Position numbers and translations under genes: made by a program. The notes under the pieces were generated by a model. The model worked only from the letters and a program-made list of their open reading frames with translations. It made no database searches and had not been told where the DNA came from. Positions 17,677 to 28,400 of a DNA stretch of 64,000 nucleotides are shown in pieces (the stretch's first letter is position 1; each line of letters opens with the position of its first letter). The stretch covers positions 248,001-312,000 of the forward strand of contig NZ_VTWT01000002.1 in assembly GCF_008727925.1 (NCBI RefSeq), written 5' to 3'. This stretch comes from Adhaeribacter soli. GTDB taxonomy: Bacteria > Bacteroidota > Bacteroidia > Cytophagales > Hymenobacteraceae.

Positions 17677-18371
17677 TGTGTGTGTGTTTAAAGTGAATGG
17701 ATTAATTGAACCGTTAATTAATCTGGATTTTAGTTCCGGCATTCCATAGCATTTGAGCTGATGAGTTTAATTGTTGGCTGTGGAAGCGGCTTTGTAGCAT
17801 CTAGCTAAATTTAGAGGTGCATCATAGGCAGGTTTAATTGCATTTATTGATAATTTTTAATTGTACTTTATTGTTATAAATTGAAATATCAAATTATTTC
17901 AATGATATATACATGAAGCAAAAAGTTAAAATCAGCCAAACATAGTATAAAATGCAAAAGGTTAATTTAAAGCATTTTATGCATGTTATTCTGATTTTAC
18001 CCCTGAGGTCTTCTTATTTATTTTATATCACTTCATTTGATAAGTCACAATCCATAAACACTATGAATCTAGCAAAAAGTTTTGCATTTTTCAATGAATA
18101 CGCGCTAAGATTAGAAGAAATTTCAATAAAAACACAACCTAAGTGAACTTCTCACCGTAGTCCCCTGATTTTTCTCCGCCAGAAAAGATTAATGCGATAG
18201 TCAAGTCAGAATCAAATAACACTATCATCTTAATAACCAGCCATTTAAAACCAAAACTTATACAGCCCGCTAAGTCTGGGTCGGATCCTTTCAAACACCA
18301 GTCCGGCAGTTTTTGCGTTTCCAGTTTCAGATCTTAAAACAGTATACTTACTCACTTAAAAAGTATGTACC
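17677..18371. promoter_or_regulatory. 695-bp AT-rich divergent regulatory region between the two lyases
   Basis: No gene is supported. The region is much more AT-rich than its surroundings and must contain the promoters of both divergent lyase genes. A perfect inverted repeat, ATTGAAATA-6-TATTTCAAT (17880-17903), looks like an operator for a dimeric regulator. I did not find a clean TAnnTTTG box. Confidence 0.5.
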
Positions 18372-20306
18372 ATGGGTCCTTCATGCATCAGGTTCGCCGG
18401 TTTTATTTCTCTGCTCCTTTCCATTCTGAACCTGCCCCTTGCCAAAGCCCAGGCCATGGAAAAAGAAGCAGACATAAAAGCGCCGGAGAACATCCTGAAA
18501 ACCCTCCGGCAGGAACACCCCCGCCTGCTGGCTACCGGTAAAGATTTCGCCGGCCTGAAAAGCCGCCTTCAAACCGATCCTATCCTGAAAGCCTGGCACC
18601 GCAAGCTTCAGAAAAAAGGCGACCAGTTATTAGATACAGCCCCCTGCCGTTACGACCTTTCGGAGAAAAACCATTTGCTGGACGTAAGCCGCGAAGTAGT
18701 GAAAAGGGTGTATATTTTAAGCATGCTTTACCAGCTACAGGGAAAGGAAATTTATAAAGACCGTGCCTGGCAGGAACTGGAAGCAGCCGCCAATTTCCCG
18801 GACTGGAACCCCGACCACTTTCTGGATGTAGGCGAAATGACCCATGCCTTTGCCATTGGCTACGACTGGCTCTACCCGGCGCTAACCGAACAGCAGCGCA
18901 CAGTTTTGAGAACCGCCATTATCCGGAAAGGCTTAAATGAAGCGATGAAGGCTTATCAGGGAAAAGCCCTTTATAAACGCACATCCTGGATAAAAGCCGT
19001 TCACAACTGGAACCAGGTCTGCAACAGCGGAATCGGCATGGGCGCCCTTGCAATAGCCGATGAAGAACCCGCGTTGGCCAATGAGATTCTGGGGAAAGTA
19101 ATAGCCGCTTTGCCCTATGCCATGGTGCAATTTGGCCCCGATGGCGCCTGGGACGAGGGCCCCGGTTACTGGGCCTATGCCACGCGCTACAACGTAATTT
19201 TTATTGCCGGTCTGGAAACTGCCTTAGGAAATGATTTTGGTCTGAGTAAAATTGAAGGGTTTTCCCGCACGGCCCTTTTTCCGTTGTACATGAACGGCCC
19301 GACAAATAAGGTTTTCAACTACGCCGACGGCACCGACGAAGTAGTGAATGGTTACCAGCTGTTCTGGCTGGCCAACCGGTTTCAGCTTCCGGCAGCAGCC
19401 GCTTTTCAGCTGGAATCTGTAAAATCGCCCCATCCCCTGGATTTGCTATGGTATAACGCTAACCTGAAAACCACACCCCAGGAACTTTCTTTAGCTGCCT
19501 ATTTCCGTCATGCCGAAGTGGTAACCATGCGCAGCGCCTGGAATGACCCCAAGGCCTGGTTCGTGGGTTTTAAAGCCGGCAACAACAAGGCCAATCACAG
19601 CCATTTAGACTTAGGAAGTTTCGTACTGGATGCCTTTGGCAAGCGCTGGGCAGTGGATCTGGGGAAAGAAAATTATGCGCTTCCGGAGTATTTCGATTCC
19701 GGTAAAAAAACCGGCAACAAAAACGCCACCCGCTGGACCTATTACCGCACCCGCGCCGAAGGCCATAATACGTTAGTTCTAAACCCAAATCAGGAGCCGG
19801 ACCAAGACCCTTTTGCCAGTACCCGCATCGAAAAATTTCAGGCTAAGGAAAACACAGCCCTGGCTATAGCCGACCTGACGCCGGCCTATGCGGCAAATGC
19901 CAGTAGCGTTCGGCGGGGCATTGCGTTATTAGAGGGTCAGGGAGTGCTGGTGCAGGACGAAATAAAAACCCAGAAACCGGCTACCCTTTATTGGTTTATG
20001 CATACCCCGGCCAACGTAACAGTGCAGTTAGATGGCCGTAGTGCTTTGCTTACTATGGACAATGAGCAGCTGGAAGTTGTAATTCTTTCGCCGGCAAAAG
20101 CCAGGTTCAACGTAATGCCCGCCACTCCTTTACCTGGTACTCCCCGGCCCGAAGGCATAAATAAAAACGAAAAGATCAGAAAGCTATCCATACAATTAGA
20201 CCAGGTACAGGAAGCACAGATAGCAGTAATTTTCCGGCCAGCCGGTCAAAAAGATTCTCCGGTTGCAGGTTTCTATAAAGCACTCGATAAATGGAAACTA
20301 AACTAA
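18372..20306 (+). CDS. Heparinase II/III-like polysaccharide lyase, secreted
   Basis: A 644-residue protein with a signal peptide (FISLLLSILNLPLAKAQA at the N-terminus). An alpha/alpha toroid region follows (residues about 45-370: HPRLLATGKDF, MTHAFAIGYDWLYPAL, WIKAVHNWNQVCNSG, WDEGPGYWAYATRY), then the Heparinase II/III-like beta-sandwich (about 390-640: ANHSHLDLGSFVLDAFGKRW, WTYYRTRAEGHNTLVLN). NWNQVCN, YWAY and NHSHLD are the usual active-site neighbourhoods of this fold (alginate, heparin and related lyases). It probably depolymerises an acidic polysaccharide in the periplasm or outside. The last codons run into a pentanucleotide tandem repeat. Confidence 0.85.
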   Translation: MGPSCIRFAGFISLLLSILNLPLAKAQAMEKEADIKAPENILKTLRQEHPRLLATGKDFAGLKSRLQTDPILKAWHRKLQKKGDQLLDTAPCRYDLSEKNHLLDVSREVVKRVYILSMLYQLQGKEIYKDRAWQELEAAANFPDWNPDHFLDVGEMTHAFAIGYDWLYPALTEQQRTVLRTAIIRKGLNEAMKAYQGKALYKRTSWIKAVHNWNQVCNSGIGMGALAIADEEPALANEILGKVIAALPYAMVQFGPDGAWDEGPGYWAYATRYNVIFIAGLETALGNDFGLSKIEGFSRTALFPLYMNGPTNKVFNYADGTDEVVNGYQLFWLANRFQLPAAAAFQLESVKSPHPLDLLWYNANLKTTPQELSLAAYFRHAEVVTMRSAWNDPKAWFVGFKAGNNKANHSHLDLGSFVLDAFGKRWAVDLGKENYALPEYFDSGKKTGNKNATRWTYYRTRAEGHNTLVLNPNQEPDQDPFASTRIEKFQAKENTALAIADLTPAYAANASSVRRGIALLEGQGVLVQDEIKTQKPATLYWFMHTPANVTVQLDGRSALLTMDNEQLEVVILSPAKARFNVMPATPLPGTPRPEGINKNEKIRKLSIQLDQVQEAQIAVIFRPAGQKDSPVAGFYKALDKWKLN

Positions 20307-20325
20307 ACTAAACTAAACTAAACTA
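20296..20325. repeat. Pentanucleotide tandem repeat (AACTA)6 at the lyase stop codon
   Basis: Six perfect AACTA units. The heparinase stop codon TAA (20304-20306) lies in the second unit, so the rest of the tract is 3' untranslated. Unit-number changes would not extend the protein, because stops recur in every frame. Confidence 0.9.
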
Positions 20326-20440
20326 AATAATTATTTCCGCATTGTCCGCTCCGTTTCTTATCTGCCCAAATAGTATTCTTTCAGGATGGACTCCTCTGTT
20401 AACTTACACCATGCTTCCACCAAATTCTGAAGGCAAAACA

Positions 20441-20474
20441 CAACTTCCTGGTAAATTCAACATATACATTATAA
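20441..20474 (+). promoter_or_regulatory. Shared upstream motif, copy 1 (propeller-family gene 1)
   Basis: CAACTT at 20441, a spacer of about 13 bp, then CATATACATTATA. The same two-part arrangement stands 113-138 bp before all four paralogues of the T9SS propeller-like family. It may be the binding site and promoter of a dedicated regulator. This is the most diverged copy. Confidence 0.55.
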
Positions 20475-20553
20475 ACTTTCCAATATTAATAGAAAAATTC
20501 CACGGAGTTCTTCCTGAAGTTTACAGCCTCTACCTCATTAAAATTCCGATACT

Positions 20554-21972
20554 ATGAAGAAACGTCTACTACTTTTTTTCCTCTTTACAATACTGTTTTT
20601 CGGCCGGTCGTATGCGCAGTTTGCCTACTTCAAAGAATTAAAGCCTTTGCAGGTAACTACCAACACCAAAGATAAACCCCAGTCGAAGGTGTGGAACTAT
20701 GCCGGCAAATACTGGACGGTTCTAACCGATTCCTCCGGCACTTTTGTCTGGCGGCTCGATGACCTTACCTGGAAAAGATCGCTGCAGATTTCTACCAGCA
20801 CCTATGGCAAAGCAGACTGTAAAGTTGTTGGCAACGTTACCCACGTACTCATCTTCAAGAAAACTTCCACCTACCTTATATCCGTGGAATACGATGAGGA
20901 GCTGCAGGACTACAAACTCTGGTCGGTAAGAACCGCCAGGGCACCGATCGCGTTGGATTCAGGCGCCGAAACGGCAACCATCGACATTGATACGCGGGGC
21001 CGTATGTGGCTGGCCTCGGACGATACCACCAATGTCCTGTCATGTAATATAAATGTGCGCTGGAGCGATTATCCTTATGCCAGCTGGAGCGCCTCGATAA
21101 CGCTTGCTTCCGGCGTAACCCACGACGATCTGGGAGCCCTAATTGCCATGCCAACCGCCGGGAAAGTAGCCGTTCTCTGGTCCGATCAAAACAGCAAGCG
21201 TTTCGGTTTCAGAACGCATAACGACGAAGACGACCCGGAACACTGGTCAGAGGATGAGGTACCGGCTTCGGAGTCAGCTTTTGATATAGGAGGCGGCATG
21301 GCCGACGACCACATGAACATGGCCGTAAGCAGCGACGGTACCTTGTACTGCGCCGTAAAAACCAGCTACGACGACCCGGAATATCCACGGCTGGCCCTTT
21401 TAATAAGGCGGCCAAACGGCCACTGGGACCCGGTGTATGATGTAACGCGTTCGGGAACCCGGCCTATTGTGCTGTTAAATGAGGATATAGGCACCATAAA
21501 AATTGTGTACACCACCGTAGAAAATGGAGGAAATATCATTTACCGGGAATCCCCGATGGCCGATATCAAATTCAGTGCGCCTTATACCCTGCTGGTCGGA
21601 AAGTACAACTATGCCACCAGCATGAAACAGAATTTCAGCTCCAATGTGGTGATCCTGGCTTCCGATAGTATTCATGTGGTAGGCGTGCTGGCTACCGATA
21701 AAAAAGATAAATCGATGGAGTTGTATGCGTATCCCAATCCTTTCAGGGAAAAAACCAGCGTAAACTTCAGCCTGACAGAAACCCAGGAATACGCTCTGGA
21801 ATTATATGATTTTAAAGGTTCGAAAGTTGCGGTGCTGCAACAAGGAATCGCCAGGGCGCACGAACCCTATTTATACGACCTGCCGGGTACCCTCTTAGCC
21901 GATGGACTCTACATCGTGAGGCTTAGAACATCGAAACAAAGTAAGATCCTGAGGCTGATCCAAACCCGGTAG
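20554..21972 (+). CDS. Secreted propeller-like T9SS cargo protein, paralogue 1
   Basis: A 472-residue protein: signal peptide MKKRLLLFFLFTILFFGRSYAQ, an approximately 360-residue domain, and a T9SS type A C-terminal sorting tail (AYPNPFREK ... LYDFKGSKVAVLQQG ... GLYIVRLRTSK) ending in basic residues. The main domain repeats short motifs of the kind IDTRGRMWLAS and VSSDGTLYCAV, plus VRWSD and FGFRTH, which suggest blades of a beta-propeller (sialidase/Asp-box-like). I cannot name a family or assign an activity; a surface or matrix glycan-binding role is inferred from position after two lyases. DNA similarity with the next three such genes shows tandem duplication. Confidence 0.75.
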   Translation: MKKRLLLFFLFTILFFGRSYAQFAYFKELKPLQVTTNTKDKPQSKVWNYAGKYWTVLTDSSGTFVWRLDDLTWKRSLQISTSTYGKADCKVVGNVTHVLIFKKTSTYLISVEYDEELQDYKLWSVRTARAPIALDSGAETATIDIDTRGRMWLASDDTTNVLSCNINVRWSDYPYASWSASITLASGVTHDDLGALIAMPTAGKVAVLWSDQNSKRFGFRTHNDEDDPEHWSEDEVPASESAFDIGGGMADDHMNMAVSSDGTLYCAVKTSYDDPEYPRLALLIRRPNGHWDPVYDVTRSGTRPIVLLNEDIGTIKIVYTTVENGGNIIYRESPMADIKFSAPYTLLVGKYNYATSMKQNFSSNVVILASDSIHVVGVLATDKKDKSMELYAYPNPFREKTSVNFSLTETQEYALELYDFKGSKVAVLQQGIARAHEPYLYDLPGTLLADGLYIVRLRTSKQSKILRLIQTR

Positions 21973-22110
21973 TCGTAAACCATCTGGTTTCAGGCCACCA
22001 ATAATTAGCATGCATTAACAATTCAACCCAAACCGTATTTGTATGAGCTAAAAAACTGCCTTGCATACTACCCCCTGCTTTCCTGATTACCCAACTCCCG
22101 CCTCTCATCT

Positions 22111-22156
22111 GCCCATAGACTACTTCCGCCAGGGATGTCTATGGGCTTTTTGTTTT
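22111..22156 (+). terminator. Intrinsic terminator after propeller-family gene 1
   Basis: GCCCATAGAC and GTCTATGGGC form a 10-bp stem with a 16-nt loop, followed by CTTTTTGTTTTT. The rest of the 481-bp gap (21973-22453) carries no gene; its 3' part is AT-rich and includes the shared promoter motif of the next gene. Confidence 0.8.
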
Positions 22157-22315
22157 TGAGGCATCAGTTATAAGCGCCAGTTCCTTTATCTTGAATCATA
22201 AACCCGAAGCCTACCAGCCTACTTCTCCGAACTTCCCACTCCTTTACCAGACAAAACACATCCTCAATAAAAAAATTATACTTTTTACAATTTAAATATA
22301 AACAATTAAATTATT

Positions 22316-22356
22316 ATGCAACTTTAGCCTTGTTAAAACATATAAATAATATAAGT
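22316..22356 (+). promoter_or_regulatory. Shared upstream motif, copy 2 (giant propeller-family gene)
   Basis: ATGCAACTTT (22316-22325), a 12-bp spacer, then ACATATAAATAATATAA. The same blocks occur at 29621 and 31812 and, less perfectly, at 20441. The distance to the start codon is 138 bp. Confidence 0.6.
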
Positions 22357-22453
22357 GTTTTGGCCAACACTCCTCTTTAGCGATACAAAACATCCCCTGT
22401 ATCACTGCCTCATCAAATGCTCTTTAAAATTGATCTGATCTTGAAGTACCTTT

Positions 22454-25400
22454 ATGAAAAAAATCACAATTTTGTTTCTTATTGCAGCTCTCCTCCATTT
22501 CCGGAGTGTTGCCCAGTTTAGTTCTGTCACAAGTTTAAATCCCGTATCGGTTAAGGCTCATACCGGCGAAAAACCACAGTCCAAAGTATGGGTTCAAGAT
22601 GGGAAACAATGGGCAGTTATGGTTACTGGCGGCGGCACCTATGTTCACCGCTTAGACAGCACTTCCTGGACCAGGGTGCTTAAGCTCTCCTCCTCGGAAT
22701 ACGGGCATGCCGATTGCAAATCGGTTGGCAACGTAACCCATATCCTCCTGTTTAAAGGCAAATCCTGCGACCTGTTCTCGGTTGAATATGTCCCTTCCAC
22801 AAAAACCTACAAACCCTGGTCTGTACGAAGTTCGAAAGTTGATCTGGAACTGGACGATGGTGTGGAAACCGCAACCATTGACATGGACACGCATGGCCGG
22901 TTGTGGCTGGCTTCGGATGGAACTACTGATATAAACGTTCGCTGGAGCGATTCGCCATACAATGTCTGGAGCCCACCGATAACCATTGGCAGCGGCACTT
23001 CCGAGGATGATATATGCTCGGTAATTGCTATGCCTACCGCTGGAAAAGTAGGCGTACTCTGGTCGAACCAGATCTCTAAACGCTTTGGCTTCAGGACCCA
23101 TACCGACGGAGCATTACCCACATCCTGGTCGGCAGATGAAGTACCGGCCTCCCAGTCAGCCCTCGATGTAGGCAACGGGTTCTCCGACGACCACCTGAAC
23201 CTGAAGATTTCGAGCAATGGTACACTTTATTGCGCCGTAAAAACCAGCTACGACAAACCGGGCTACCCACGTCTGTCCTTATTGGTTCGTCGTCCTTCCG
23301 GTACCTGGGATAATTTATACAAGGTCTCTGAAAGTGGTACCAGAAGCATTGCTCTGCTCAATGAGCTTGCCGACAAAATAACGATCGTGTACACCGAAGT
23401 GGAAGATGGCGGCGATATTCTTTACCGCGAATCCAAGATGTCGAACATATCCTTTGGTTCGGTCAGAACCTTAATTTCCGGAAAATACAACAATCCTTCC
23501 AGCACCAAACAAACCTATAATTACGATGTCGCGGTTCTTGCTTCTAATAGTGATGATGTAGTCGGATTTCTTGGGGTAAACCTTCCGCCTCCATCACAAC
23601 CGGTCTTAGCATCCCCGGCAAATAGCGCAACAAATATAGACACCCAGCTCACATTAACATGGAACACTTCAGCACATGCAAGTTCATATCAGGTTCAGGT
23701 TTCAACGAGCTCAAGTTTTTCATCCACAGTATTCAATCAGGTTGATATTCCGACCAACTCAGTGCAGGTTCGGGGCCTTGTTAATAATACAACCTATTAC
23801 TGGCGGGTCAAAGCATCGGGGTCGGGTGGATCGAGCTCCTGGTCACCTATCTGGAGCTTCAACATAAAACCGCAAGCACCAACTTTAGCATCTCCCCAAA
23901 ACAATACCTTAAGAATAGACCTTCCTTCGGTTTTAACATGGAATGCTTTGCCAAATGTAACTTCGTATCAGTTATTAGTAGCCTCGAGACCTGATTTTGT
24001 AGTTACCTGGCTCAATAAGACTGCTCTTACTTCCACATCCTTTTCTGTCACAGGGTTAACAAACAATACCATTTACTATTGGAAAGTCAGGGCTGTAAGC
24101 TCTAAAGGCACAAGCGATTGGTCAACAGCCTGGCAATTCAAAACCATTTTAGCTACTCCTGCACAAAGTTACCCTACCGACGCAGCTCCCGGTTTGCCAA
24201 TTTCTTTTACCATCAAATGGGGTTCTTCCGCTGGTGCTTCATCTTATCAATTACAAATATCCAGCACCCAGGATTTCTCTTCCTTATTTATGGACCGGAA
24301 CGGCTTGACCACTACTTCTTCCAATATCAGCGGCCTTGCCAATCACACCACATATTACTGGCGGGTTAGAGCTGCTAATTCGGAAGGAAACAGCAATTGG
24401 TCCCCGGCCTGGAGCTTTACCACCATTCCGGCTACACCCGCAACTCCGGTTTTAAGCGCGCCTGTCAACCAAAGCACCGGCAATCCGCTTCCACCTACCT
24501 TAACCTGGAACCCGGCCACCAATGCCCAGAACTACATCGTACAGGTGTCTGCAAACGCCGACTTTACTTCGCCGGTTTTCAACCAGAGCAATATTACCGG
24601 CACTTCCGTACCAATACCAAACCTGGCGCATAGTACTAACTATTACTGGAGAGTAATGGCCAATAATTATGGCGTTACCAGCAACTGGTCGAATGTATGG
24701 CAATTTAAAACATCATTACCTAATCCAACCCTCCTGGCTCCGGCCAACAATGCCACCAGCACCCCTGTTTCTCTTCCGTTAACCTGGAACGCTATTTCGG
24801 ACGCCGGTTCTTACCAGGTTCAGGTTTCTACCGCGGCAGATTTTTCAAGTCTTCTCCTGGATCAGAATAACCTGAAGACCAATTCCGTAAATGTTTCCGG
24901 CCTTGCTAACCATACTACGTATTTCTGGCGAGTACGAGCTGCTAATTCGGAAGGAAACAGCAATTGGTCCCCGGCCTGGAGCTTTACCACCATTCCGGCT
25001 ACACCCGCAACTCCGGTTTTAAGCGCGCCTGTCAACCAAAGCACCGGCAATCCGCTTCCACCTACCTTAACCTGGAACCCGGCCACCAATGCCCAGAACT
25101 ACATCGTACAGGTGTCTGCAAACGCCGACTTTACTTCGCCGGTTTTCAACCAGAGCAATATTACCGGCACTTCCGTACCAATACCAAACCTGGCGCATAG
25201 TACTAACTATTACTGGAGAGTAATGGCCAATAATTATGGCGTTACCAGCAACTGGTCGAATGTATGGCAATTTAAAACAACGCTACCTACGCCAACCCTG
25301 ACTACTCCGGCCAACAATGTTACTGACCAGCCTGCTTCCATTTTATTCAGCTGGAATGCAGCGGCGGGAGCAGGTTCTTACCAGCTTCAGATTTCGACCG

Positions 25401-28400
25401 TTCAGGATTTTGGAACGTTATTCCTGGATCAGGATAATCTTTCGGCCACCTCTTCTCAGGTTACCACGCTTAATTACAGAACCACTTATTTCTGGAGAGT
25501 CAGAGCCCGGAATACTGAAGGAAACAGTAACTGGTCTGCCGTACGGACCTTTACCACCATGCCGCCGATTTTAGCCGGCCACTGGAAATTTGATGAAAGC
25601 TCCGGCACGGTGGTTAGCGATGCGTCGGAATATCTGAATCACGGAAGCATGGTCGGAACACCTACCAAATCGACGGGAATTACCGGGCTGGCAATCAACC
25701 TGAACGGTACCGACCAATACGTAACCGTTCCCAATAATGCATCTTTGAATATTACCAAGCAGATCACGCTTTCCGCCTGGATAAAACCAAGCCGAACCGG
25801 GGTTTCGCAGGTTATTATGAAAAAGGCAATTACCGACAAAAATAATGGCTACGAACTTGCCCTTACCAGCAGCGGGCTCATCTTTGTACGATTTAACCAG
25901 GATTCGAATGGCGACACGTACCGGCTCAATTCCACGGCTGTGCACCCTTCCGATGGCAATACCTGGATGCACGTGGCGGCTACCTACAACGGCTCCGTAC
26001 TGAAGCTCTACATAAACGGTACCGAACACAAGACAAAAACCTTCAGCTCGCCGCCAACCATTAAAACCAATACGCTGCCTTTAGCAATCGGGGCTCAAAG
26101 CAACGGTTCTAACCCGTTTCAGGGAGCTATTGATGATGCCCGGGTTTACAATATAGCCCTGAGCCCGGCCGAAATAAATGCTTTGGCTACCATTCCGCCA
26201 TCCAAACCCACCCTGGTGTCGCCTGCCGATCTTGCCTCCGGCATGCCGGTACCTGTTACCTTAAGCTGGAATACCGCTGCCGGCGCACCTACGTATCAGG
26301 TGCAGGTTTCTACGGCAGCAGATTTCTCGGCTAACATTTTCGACCAGAGCGGCATAGCGGCCACTTCTGTTCAGGTAAATGCGGTGGCAAATAATACCCG
26401 GTATTACTGGCGGGTGAAAGCCACCAACGTAACCGGTAGCAGCAGCTGGTCTTCCGTGAGAAGCTTCTTTACCAACCTGGACGCCCCGGTGCTGAACTCG
26501 CCGGCAGATGCTTCTAACGGGGTTGCCATTTCGCCTACCTTAAAATGGAATGCCGCTTCGGCCGCCAGCGCATATCAGGTTCAGGTTTCTACTGCCGCCA
26601 ATTTTGCCACAATTGTTTTTGACCAAAGCAATATCGGTGCGACTTCGGTACAAGTACCTGCTTTAGCCAACAATGTAACGTACTACTGGCGGGTGAAAGC
26701 GGCTAATGCGGGCAATAGCAGCGCCTGGTCCAATGCCTGGACGTTTACTACCATCCCGGTAGTTCCGCCCAAACCAGTACTGGCGTCGCCGGCAGATCTG
26801 ACCACCAGCCTTGGCTTACCGCCTACTTTAACCTGGAATCCCGCTACCGATGCAACTTCTTATCAGATCCAGGTGGCAGGGTCTTCGGATTTCATTTTCA
26901 AAACCTACGATCAGAGCGGGATTACGGCAACTTCAGCTCAGATTCCGGGCCTGGACAACAACAAGCAATACTTCTGGCGGGTGAAAGCCTTTAACCTGGC
27001 CGGCTCCAGCAGCTGGTCTACAGCCTGGAAGTTCACCACAAGTCTGGAAACGCCGGTATTGGCAACTCCGGCCAATGAAGCAACGGCCGTACCCGTAGAC
27101 CCAACTTTAAGCTGGACCAAATCTAATGATGCAACTGCTTATCAGCTTCAGATCGCCAGTACGGCCGACTTTAGCTCGCCGGTAGTGGATCAAAGTAACA
27201 TCACGGCTCCTTCGGTACAAGTAAACGGTTTAGCAAATAACGTAAAATACTACTGGCGGGTGAAAGCCTTAACGAGCAGCAACAGCAGTAACTGGTCTGG
27301 CACCTGGACCTTTACCACCATACCGCTTGTTCCGTCTAAGCCCGTCCTGGTTTCTCCGGTTGATCTGTCTGCCAGCGCTTCGGTACCACCAACCCTCGTT
27401 TGGAATGCGTCCTCCGATGCAGCGGCTTACCAGGTACAGGTTGCCACCACCCCTGATTTTACCACCAAAGTTTTTGAACAAACCGGCCTGACTGCAACTT
27501 CGGTACAGGCAAGCGGCCTGGCAAACAATACGCAATACTTCTGGCGGGTGAAAGCCAGCAATGTTGCGGGCAGCAGCAACTGGTCGGCGGTATGGAGTTT
27601 TACCACGGTACCGCCTAACCTGGTAGGGTATTGGAAAATGGATGAGGCCACCGGAACATTATTAACGGATGGCTCCGGATTCAGCAATAATGCCACCACC
27701 AGCGGAGGTCCTACACGGGTAACCGGCGTAGCCGGACTGGCGCTAAACCTGAACGGTACGAACCAATACGCTACGGCGCCCAACAGCAGCTCCCTGACCT
27801 TAACTTCCGGCATTACTCTGGCCGCCTGGATCCGCCCAAGCAAAACGGGAGTAAGTCAGGTTATTCTGAAAAAAGCCATTACAGATCAGAGCAACGGTTA
27901 TGAGCTTTGCCTGGCCAGCGACGGCAAGATCTTCTTCCGGATTAACCAGGATTCCAACGGCGACACCTACCGGTTGAATTCTTCAGTAACCCACCCGACC
28001 AACGGAGCGACCTGGATGCACATTGCAGTAACCTACGACGGAACCACGGCAAAAATGTACATCAACGGTGTGGAACATAAAACCAAAACCTTCAGCACGG
28101 CCATTAAAACCAGCTCGGCCGCTCTGGGAATTGGGGCACAAAACACTGGCTCTAACCGGTTCCAGGGAGCGATTGATGAAGCCCGCATTTATAAAGTTGC
28201 CCTGAGTGCAGGTGAAATAAGTGCTCTCGCCGCGATCCAACCGTCACAGCCGAACCTGGTTTCGCCGGTAAACCTGGCAAGCAACGTAGCGGTTCCGCCA
28301 ACCCTGAGCTGGGATGCCGCTGCCGGTGCGCCCACATACCAGGCCCAGGTTTCTACCACCGCTGATTTTACAAGCTTAAAATTCGACCAGAGCAACTTAA

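Noticed and set aside
17952-18146. 64-residue frame in the lyase control region
   Set aside because: The AT-rich stretch is expected to give chance frames; no ribosome-site context and no similarity.
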